NCBI GenBank assembly: GCA_015227615.1
Contig: JAALGZ010000037.1
Location: 62,001 to 126,000 of the forward strand
Origin: Labyrinthula sp. Ha
Taxonomy: Eukaryota; Sar; Bigyra; Labyrinthulida; Labyrinthulaceae
Reading direction: 5' to 3'
Length of the DNA: 64,000 nt
Notes under the pieces: generated by a model
What the model was told of the DNA's origin: nothing
Seen by the model: the letters and a program-made list of their open reading frames with translations, nothing else
Databases searched by the model: none
Position numbers and translations under genes: made by a program
In this document: positions 55,951-64,000 of the stretch, in pieces
How the letters are laid out: every line of letters starts with the position of its first letter
Position numbering within the stretch: position 1 is the first letter of the stretch

Positions 55951-58572
55951 TATCGCTGGAGCTCGAGCAAAATTATGTCATTTCTATTAGGCTTTGGTTG
56001 AATTCCAGAATCTAATTGGTTCAATTATGGTTTTTACAGTATGGGTAGTCGGTAAAAGCCCATAAAATTGTTACGCTTAATGTCGACTGTAATATCCATT
56101 TTACTGGAAAAGCAGCTATAAAAGTACTTAACGGGTTGTTCTTAACTGTGAAAATGTCAGTATGTGGCAAACTTTAAGTTTTCGTTGCCATTCTTACTGT
56201 AAAAGATAGTTGGCCAGCTCAAGGCATTGTACTCGAGTAAGAGCTCTTTCAAAGTTTAGTGAAACGCTTTTGTTAAATTTAATCAACTCAATTATATACT
56301 CTTTTCACAGGGGATTTCACATAAGTTAGTAACCTAGTCTTCATCAGCTTAACAGCAACTGACAAACTTCCAAAAGAATTCAAAATTCCGTTACTTGCCT
56401 AGACGTGCTTTAGTTTGCCAAACTAAATTACTTAGTGCCATAGCACTTCGTGAATGTAATTGCATTGACACGGTTACGTCATTTAGAATTTCAATGCCCT
56501 TACGAATGCCTTAGTTATAACTTTCTTAGGAACCAAGTGTTTTTTCAAAGTCAGAAACTAAACGGAGTTCAATGACAGAGTTTCTTGTTCTGCGATATGG
56601 TCGTTGGATAACGTAATTAGTCCTTAGCAAATTCTCCAAAACAACGGTGGGCATTATAGCTACTTAATTACCTATTCCCACAACACATTTTTTGAAAGAT
56701 ATTTAGCCATGGTGCTCCAGTGGCCTTTTGTATAAAAGTTAGAGTGGCAAGCTCCAAAGAAAGTCTTCAGAGCAGTTAAGGATCATTCCTCCTCCTCCCC
56801 ATCCTTCCACTACTGCGAAAAAAAGAAGTAATAGCTGAATTGAACTGTAAAGAGACGTTTTTTTTTTCTGGAGAAGCCCTTATGAAACACCCTTTCGAGT
56901 GCATCCACTTGACGTCATGTCCAAATAAACAATTTGGGCGAAAAATGTTTTGTCTTAAGAACATTTCTATTAAGAGTTTCAACATTTTTAAATGACGCAA
57001 AGGGGTTTTAATGATATTATTAAACAGTTCATGGTTAACTTAAATGACGATATCCATTGACTCGATAGTATAAACACCCAAGGTACAAGAGTTCAAGATT
57101 TTTTATTTTACCTGTTTATTAACTTTTTTAACGTGTAACGGGTCCGATCCAGCTAAAGCTGTTGTTCTAGACTTTTTTAATTTTCCGTTCATTTCCCCTG
57201 TAGTAACTCAGTTGTATCAGATAAAATAACCAATTGTTCACAGAAAAAGGCGCTCTAACTTCTAGAATGGATATGAACTATAAGGTAAATGATAGAAGGT
57301 CACGTAAAATAACTCTTGGCTTAAATTGGAAATTTGATTAAGACGACAGAAACAAATGCTAAAATTCCCCTCAAGTAATAGAAAAGAGTTATCTAATTAC
57401 ACTATGTATGTACACAGGCTCTTTCAGGTGTTAAGATGGGAATTAACCGTAAGTTTCGAATCCGGAAGATTACTGTCAAGTTGTCTGATGAAGAGACAAT
57501 AAGAGTAACCGGAAAGAAGAGTTTGAACTTTAGAGGTGGTACTTCGTACGTGTCCATCTGTATTCTATAAGGGTAAGTACTAAGTACTATTCAGTAATCA
57601 GTATTCACCTTTATAAACACTCATAGACCATAAAATGAACACAACACTAATTTTAATCTAGTTGTATATTATTTATAATTTCTGTTTTAATTTACCAGCC
57701 TAAACGTGTTCCCAAATAGCGGACTAGTGTATCATTATACAGTTTGATATTTTATCATGGGCTTATCTTTCTGTAAGGAAACTAACACAAAAACACCAAC
57801 TAATTGAATAGATGGAGCACGTACCAAACCGAAAATAAGGAACCGGTTCTCGGGTGCTAATTATTCGTCAACAATTGATCTGATAATGTTTTTTTTTTGG
57901 GAACCGGGATAATAAAATATAACTGGAAAGTAAACAGAAAGATTAAAAGGAAGTAAGAACATATTTAGCGTTATATTCCTATTAAATCCCAATTTAAATA
58001 GTTTAGAAAGAATTCAACTTCTTTATTACAAAAGAGTTGCGACCAGAATTTTACCGAGAGTTTATAGTTTCTCCTATAAAATTCTATGGGCGACCAGAAA
58101 ACGACATGCGTTACTAAATTAATATTCTATCCCGGTTATTCTTATTTTATTTAATATATATTTTTTTCGTGTGATTTATATATATTCAAACTGGCTTCAA
58201 ACAATCAAGACTTATTTATATATAAAAATATAGTATATAATAATATCAATAACAATATATATTTGTATGACCAGATAATAAGTATATACAGTATAAAAAT
58301 ATATTGTTTAACCAGTCTGAATAGACTTACCAATAATTGTTGGTCCGGTTCGATAAAATATATTTATGTTTATATACTGTATTCGGAACAAGAGTGAACT
58401 ACTGGGAAATAAAAGCATCTCCGTAACCAAAAAAAAAAAGAGTTTTTAAAGCGACATACAGATTTCGTTCCTGCCGTTTTTCCGTTCAACTCCTCAATAA
58501 TCTGTTTCAACACTGGAATATTTGTTACTAAATAAAACTACAAAAAAAAAGAACTTACAAAAAAAGAATAAT

Positions 58573-59265
58573 ATGAACTGTAAAGCTTTTGAATTAAACT
58601 CTTTAACCGAACTAACTGTTCCCACTTTGGCTAACTTAAGTAAAAATATGGATTTAAACTATGGAGTAGCAATTGAAACAATGAAAGAAATGAGTTCTTA
58701 TAAAGTTTTCCAGCAGTTTGTCCGAAGATCACCATCTGGTTGTGACGCTTCCCAAATTCTTTCTCCGAAATGTTACCAAGTTTGGTTGTACACAAGAAGG
58801 AGAACTCCAAAAAAACCAATGGAGGCTTTTAGAAGAGCATTAACAGCACATGTAAGAGGAGTAGATGGCCGAAGACCATTTTCACCAGAGGTTGAACAAA
58901 GTCTGTTAAAAGAGTTACGACAAAAAAAAAGATGGGCGTGTTTTGAAGGGGAAGATGAAAATACATGTTCAATTGGAGTACAAGGTTTTCCATCAAAAGG
59001 TTTTCACGAAAGATCACAAGTAGGTGTGCGAAAAGGAGTTGAAACAGAAACTTTTCTTTCACATTTTCCTATTTCAAACAGTTTTGGAGGATTAGAAAAC
59101 CGAACTTTTCAACAAAATATTCTTTCTCAACCACAATTTAGGTTACTTGATCTTGATTTGTCTTCTCAAATAGAAGCTGCTCTACAAAAACAAGTGGATA
59201 TTCAAAATGGTTTACAGATGTTGCAGCTTCTTCAAACCTTTTCGAATTTACAAAAACAATGTTAA
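58573..59265 (+). CDS. Unrecognised 230-residue protein with basic core
   Basis: The ATG at 58573 (MNCKAFELNSLTE) is chosen because the frame upstream opens only with a TTG. Residues about 38-110 look like a folded, basic domain containing FQQFVRRSPSGCDAS, a segment PKCYQVWLYTRRRTPKKPMEAF and ALTAHVRGVDGRRPFSPEVE. The remainder is Gln-rich with a hydrophobic C-terminal helix (SSQIEAALQKQVDIQNGLQM) that could oligomerise. No family is recognised. The basic core followed by a Gln-rich tail is compatible with a DNA-binding regulator, but this is inference. A promoter-like CTGCCGTTTTTCC lies about 95 bp upstream. It converges with the basic-helix gene ending at 59568. Confidence 0.65.
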   Translation: MNCKAFELNSLTELTVPTLANLSKNMDLNYGVAIETMKEMSSYKVFQQFVRRSPSGCDASQILSPKCYQVWLYTRRRTPKKPMEAFRRALTAHVRGVDGRRPFSPEVEQSLLKELRQKKRWACFEGEDENTCSIGVQGFPSKGFHERSQVGVRKGVETETFLSHFPISNSFGGLENRTFQQNILSQPQFRLLDLDLSSQIEAALQKQVDIQNGLQMLQLLQTFSNLQKQC

Positions 59266-59567
59266 GATGTTTAGAGTTTGTTTTTTGTTCGTCAAAGAGA
59301 AAAATGGTGTTTTTCAGGAAGTTGTTGATATTCTCTCATACTAGAAAAATATATTGTGCCCCAAGATGTATAAATTATATAAATGTTAAATAAGTTTTGG
59401 TATTTTTTTCAAGCACTTAATGGCTAAACAACTCATCGAAATTCGTAAAGCAAGTATGTATACAAAGTGAATTTATATGTTATGTGTATGAAATATGCAA
59501 ATATTGTTTTCTTCTTGTCTATATGGTTCGCTTAGGTTAAATAACTCACTTTATTTCACAACTTATT
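59266..59567. other. 300-bp convergent spacer
   Basis: A short frame starting ATGGCTAAACAACTCATCG at about 59420 would encode only 16 residues and has no acceptable splice continuation. Nothing else is seen. Confidence 0.4.
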
Positions 59568-59990
59568 TCAAATTTCCCTTAAGATCTTTTTCAAAGTACC
59601 TGTTTTTTCTCTCATTTCCAACAATTCCTTTGAAAGTCGAACACTTTCCGACAACTGAAATAAACCATTTCCATCAACTAAGTATGTTGCTTGTTGTTTT
59701 GAGCACCTTTCAAATAAGTCTTGTAATCGTGCTACCTCAAGATAAAGACCACAAACTTGTGTTTGAAGATCCATACTCCTCTTTTCTTCTTGTTCTTTGT
59801 GCATTTTCTTTTTCTTTCTGTGTTTTCGAAGTGCTCTTGCGTGATAAGCTCTTCGATCCGCTTTTGTCCACTCAGAGTACGGTTTGTAATCCGCTGAAAT
59901 TAACTCGGCGTTTCGCTTTTTATAGTGCAAATTACCTTCCATATTATACTGAAGCTGATCTGGAAGAGTTCTTGTCAAAGCAAGAGTCAT
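59568..59990 (-). CDS. KPYxxWT/basic-helix nuclear-type protein, paralogue 2
   Basis: A 140-residue protein from the ATG at 59990, ending with TGA. Residues 31-64 carry ISADYKPYSEWTKADRRAYH then ARALRKHRKKKKMHK, aligning without gaps to residues 15-48 of the protein encoded at 45121-46245. The following region (about 65-135) is a predicted helix with leucine/valine heptads (LQTQVCGLYLEVARLQDLFE). The large C-terminal domain of paralogue 1 is missing, so this is a minimal DNA-binding-plus-dimerisation type. It may act as a partner or antagonist of longer family members, which is speculation. Upstream on the plus strand, GAGTTAACGTGAG lies about 60 bp from the ATG. Confidence 0.7.
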   Translation of the reverse strand: MTLALTRTLPDQLQYNMEGNLHYKKRNAELISADYKPYSEWTKADRRAYHARALRKHRKKKKMHKEQEEKRSMDLQTQVCGLYLEVARLQDLFERCSKQQATYLVDGNGLFQLSESVRLSKELLEMREKTGTLKKILREI

Positions 59991-62900
59991 TTCCTTTCTT
60001 GAAGTGTTAATTTTGACTTTTGTTATGTCTTTGGTTCTTCAACGAGTTAACGTGAGTTTTTTTGTCAGTAATTCTCGCTGTTTATGCAAAAGTCAAAGTA
60101 AGAAAACTACAAACTTTGTGTCTAATTTTGGTAGTTTTTACACTGTGTTGTCTGTGTTTTCAGAATATTCTTTGCGTAAAAATCCAGGTAATACTTGTCT
60201 TGTATGAACATTTTTTTTTCGGGAACCATTTTGAGTGTATTTCAATAATATATTCTCACACATATTTAGATACGATTTAATAATTGTATCGTATTTTACA
60301 CATTATTTAAATACAAAAACCCAAAAATTAGAACATTTTGAAATATTTGTAAAATTTGTCCATAATACCAAATTTAAACGGGTATTTTTATTATAAAAGA
60401 AGAGAAAAAAAGACAAATATATTTTTAATATTTGGGAACTTCTTTATATTTAATTCTATCGTTTGCATAATAGTATTACTTAAAATAAAATATATTTTAA
60501 CCTAATATATATCATATACCTTGTTTTAATTAATTAGTTTAAATATATCTACAGAGGATTTACTTATTTTTATACTTTTTAAACCTAGAAATATTAAAAC
60601 TGGGAAGAAATAAATAGTGTTTGATGTAAAACCAAAATAGAGAAGCTCATTCAAGGATTTTATAGATCGTAAGAAGTTCACAAATATCTACTTTTTGTCT
60701 ACTTCTCTAAATAATTAAAATAGACCATGGTGTTATAAATAGTTGTGAGATAACTAAAGCAAATATTTGATACAATATTTTTCCTTAGAGTCCTTTCACT
60801 TGCTATTGATGCTCCAATGTTCTGGGTTATCTAGCTTACTTTCAACAAGAACATGGTTTTGGATGCCACAGAGCTACGCTTAACATTTTTTTCTCTGTTT
60901 CATGAAAACAAAGAATTCAAACTGGAACACTAAGAGTATTACCCACGTAGAAAGCAAATTTGTTTTGGCTTTGTTTACCTGCTTTGAAAGGCCTGTTTAA
61001 TACAAACTTGTTTTTACCATACTATTCTCCTATATTTTATTTGATAGAATTAGTTAGTACAACTATACCTATAATTCTCTTTAAATGATTATCAAAATCA
61101 AGTACAATCTATATCTTCTTCAAAGGATATGTAAACAATGTAAAAGAGGTAATTGAAACCCATCCTGCAAACTCTTGAACAAATCTGTTCGAGATCGAAA
61201 GATTCACCTCACCAATACAGACTCCAAGTAGATTCTACAAAGACAAAAAAATCAATAGTGTCGATCACTCCGGTATAATGGTCCATTCTTACTTAATGAA
61301 AATTCTATATTTGCCCTGAGCATCTTTTCTTCTCATGAATGAGTTCCGAAAAAATTGAAACTTAAGAAATGACACTTGTAAGCACTCTCTTCGGAAAAAA
61401 AAATGTGTCTGCGTTCCTGTGCCATGGCTATGTAGAGGAAGAAGTAATAAGATCTTTGGTAATGATTCAAATTTGAACATATTTCGTGTCTAGATACTGT
61501 ATGTAAATATCACTGGATAGGAGCTAAGTGTGAAAAAAATCAAAGGAGTTTCATAGGATTGCTTTACCTGGGGTAAAAGTGGAACGGAACCTGGGATAAG
61601 GGCGTGGAACAATGCTGACACAGATGTAGTCCAAAGTGTTGTTCCAATGCATGATCGTTTTTAAAGAACGGGAAACATGTTATCATGTTTGACTTTCGAG
61701 ACTAACCGTTAAGATCGTGCTTGTGAATCGACGGAATACAATTGAAGGGTTTTAATCTTAGTTTCTCCAACTAGAGATATTATTCAAAACCTTCCTTTAG
61801 CAGAAGCAAAATACTTGTCAAGGAGTATGGCGCCTACCAAATAACCCTATAAGTTGACACCAAGATTAAAATCGAAGAAGTAAGATATACAAACTTCGTT
61901 AACTTGTGACTCCATATACTCTTCAATATTGGAGTACTGCCATCTGCTCGAGAAAAAAGAATTTTCGTTTTAAACATTGATACAATATTGAATATCAAAT
62001 GCTCTCAATTATCTTTTTACTGTATTAGTTGTGAGAAAAGAAAAACTTATTTGAATTTGTTTTTGCTTCAGCCGAACTCAAATTTTTATTTTTAATTTAA
62101 CAAAATAAAAGCATTCAGAGCAACGAAAAATATTACTGCTTAAAGAAAATTCAAACACAGCTGCATATTGAGAGTTCTAACCAAAGTAGTTCACTGTTTA
62201 TAGTAAACTAGAGCAAGCGTTAATCTCAAGATATTCGCCGCGCATGAATGCATGAAGATATTGGGTAATCTAAGAAAAACAATGTATATTTGGACAAGAG
62301 CTACGGCTGTAGTTCTGTCGTTAACTAGAAAAAATATAGCTATACCATCATATATTGATTATGCAGTTACCAACCTTTTGATCTGGTTCAAGTTATCAAC
62401 CTTCTCATGCAAAAAATCTCAATTCATGTGATAAGTTGCAACAAAAAATCTCTTCTTTGTGCAAATACTTTTCAACCTATCCCACATACAAAACTCAGGC
62501 GAGTTGCAGCTCAAATAATATTGTGAAACATCACTTTGTGGTATGTCTGTAAACAAATTTTTGAAAATTTTGGCGCATAGGACCAAAATGCTTTATAAAA
62601 TTCTTTTTTAGACCTAAGTCAGTTCTTGGCTACATTAGATAAACTAAAACTAAGCACATATCACTCGTTTCTTAGTTGTTGATATCCAATGAAATGACAC
62701 ATATAACCATAACTAAAAAGTTATTTTATTAGCTTTCTACGCCTTTCTGAGCTAAACTCTTAAAAATATAAAGATGTTTTTTTATATTTATATGTTTTAC
62801 TTCAGAATAAGTGGAATTTCTTGGAGTCTTCTATTTTGGTCAAGATGAAAGGCTGCACTATTCTCTCAAAGTCGTTTCACTGCTTTTCAGATGAACCAAG

Positions 62901-64000
62901 AACACTATATGCAAAAATACCAGGTTCTGGTTTGGTTTTCCTATTTCTTATTTATTCTTCCTGGGTTTTTTCTACCGTTGGTTAGCTCCAAATAATCGTT
63001 TAAATCTCCCTACATCCGCTCATTATAGTTTATATTAAAATTTTCATTTAACTTGATGTGTTTTTAGGTGTTTTTCCTGGTGACATCTTAAATATCTCTT
63101 TATGTCAATTTCTCAACGCGTCATATAAGAAGATTTTATTTTCTTTAGAGGCTAGCCTTTGAAAGGCCAACCTTCCGGTAGGGGTAGTAGCAGAACCTAA
63201 GGCCAATAGGACACGAAACCCTAACCTCAACCCATACTTGGACAAAATATAGAAGGGGTGGTGAACAAATGAAGTGTATTATAAGGTAGCAAGTAAATAT
63301 TAAAGGCTGAAGAACATTAAAATGTGAAGTTGTCTTACCCTAGCGTAGCGGGTTGCCTTTCATTCTTTCAATGTATTTATAAATGACCCAAAGATTTGGT
63401 ATTCCCTTTGCACTCGGCCCTGGGAGAAGATCGGGGTTAAGTTACATTATCTACCTTGCCTTGAGCACAGATATGTTGCAGTTTATACATAAGCTATGAT
63501 CAAGGGGCTGCGAGAGAGCTAATGACAGTTTTTAGGACCTGAGGTTAAATACCAAATTTCAAAAAATTTAGATTTCTTAACAGTACAAACAGTTTTAGCT
63601 TAATAGGGTTAAACTAAAATATTAAATATTTAATTTTTCAGAAGAAAGCTGTCACGTTCATATTAAAGAAAATATTTTTAACCAAATCCTGTCTATCTCT
63701 TCATTCTTTCTTCATTAACTCTTTCATACATACATCTGTGTTAAGACTGTGTATACTCGTTTAACCCTTTTATTTATTCACAAAATAAATTTTTTCTACC
63801 TCTGGCTCATTCTTGACTTGTTTTCCGCAACTTTTTTCATACTTCATGGTTTGCATTATTCATTTATTTCTTTGTTGGTGTTTGGAATTAATTTTGGGAA
63901 AATCAGATTATATCATTATGAATACTTGTAGAGTGGCCTTCCAAAGGCTAGCATCGAAAAAAACTAATCCAAATAAGAATATCTGGGTTGGAAGATATAT
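59991..64000. other. 4-kb stretch with a 60-codon ORF and a TIR element
   Basis: A plus-strand ORF at 60025-60207 (MSLVLQRVNVSFFVSNSRCL...) of 60 residues is divergent from the gene at 59990. It contains several splice-like signals (GTGAGT, TTTTCAG, CCAGGTAATA), so a small spliced gene there is possible but unproven. From 60.2 to 62.9 kb nothing is recognisable. The stretch ends in the inverted-repeat element at 63148-63955. Confidence 0.45.
63148..63955. mobile_element. Putative DNA transposon/MITE with 24-bp inverted ends
   Basis: The left end at 63148-63172 begins GAGGCTAGCCTTTGAAAGGC. The right end, 63931-63955, read on the minus strand begins GATGCTAGCCTTTGGAAGGC. The two ends match at 21 of 25 positions. 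The 760 bp between them contain no long frame, so it is presumably non-autonomous or decayed. I cannot define a target-site duplication. The length and terminal inverted repeats fit a DNA transposon derivative; the superfamily is unknown. Confidence 0.6.

Larger units (their letters stand above)
51143..58572. other. 7.4-kb gene-free stretch with LINE fossil
   Basis: Contains a strong short hairpin at 51666-51681 and a long decayed LINE on the minus strand (about 53500-55950). No intact host gene is seen. A 44-codon ATG frame at about 57436 (MGINRKFRIRKITVKLSDEE) looks somewhat coding-like but has no recognised relatives or splice partners. Confidence 0.5.

Noticed and set aside
57430-57570. 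tRNA-like T-loop (GTTTCGAATCC)
   Set aside because: Flanking bases do not form a T-stem, and no D-arm, anticodon arm or acceptor stem can be drawn.
59420-59470. Start of a small gene (MAKQLIEIRKAS...)
   Set aside because: It terminates after 16 codons, and no GT...AG interval of about 30 nt extends it.
1-64000. Reassigned stop codons (ciliate-like code)
   Set aside because: Confident genes end at TAA, TAG or TGA as expected and contain no in-frame TAA/TAG/TGA after splicing.

Overview
The window comes from the nuclear genome of a flagellated, aerobic unicellular eukaryote of undetermined lineage. It carries an axonemal-type dynein heavy chain, an exocyst subunit, a Golgi nucleotide-sugar transporter and two likely mitochondrial proteins (an ATP23 peptidase and a Bot1/mS45-like protein). 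All three standard stops appear to be used (TAA mostly, TAG and TGA occasionally), so I see no sign of a variant code. The base composition is AT-rich. The most distinctive property is intron size. Eleven introns can be placed by protein homology or reading-frame continuity, and all are only 27-32 nt long, GT...AG, T-rich and usually starting GTA.

Genes sit in compact islands separated by gene-free stretches of 3-11 kb. Island 1 (2956-19253): an LRR-Roc-COR (Roco-like) GTPase with eight exons, a small coiled-coil protein on the minus strand, and a 4,292-residue single-headed inner-arm-type dynein heavy chain with two introns. Island 2 (30459-32964): ATP23-like peptidase, a small PIH1-like protein, a Rieske [2Fe-2S] protein and a fatty acid hydroxylase-superfamily enzyme. 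Island 3 (36016-40179): exocyst Sec6/EXOC3, a 52-residue protein, an acidic/basic low-complexity protein and a multi-pass membrane protein. Island 4 (44624-46245): a 32-residue ORF, a tail-anchored protein and a basic-helix nuclear-type protein. Island 5 (49413-51142): the Bot1/mS45-like protein overlapping tail-to-tail with an SLC35A-type transporter. Island 6 (58573-59990): an unrecognised 230-residue protein and a second member of the basic-helix family of island 4.

The gene-free stretches hold decayed transposons: two non-LTR (LINE) fossils on the minus strand (about 43.5-44.5 kb, endonuclease; about 53.5-56 kb, reverse transcriptase), a foldback/MITE-like family (1.5-2.1 kb and 33.2 kb), and a roughly 800-bp element with 24-bp inverted ends (63.1-64.0 kb). 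The remainder shows nothing I can support as genic, and no rRNA, tRNA, CRISPR or LTR/viral element was found.

The points most worth following are the tiny introns (two of which split the first glycine codon of a P-loop in unrelated NTPases), the one-repeat-per-exon LRR arrangement, a paralogous pair sharing an unfamiliar KPYxxWT-plus-basic-helix domain, three tandem ORF pairs only 17-52 nt apart, and a TTGCCCAAAA-like motif recurring just upstream of start codons.
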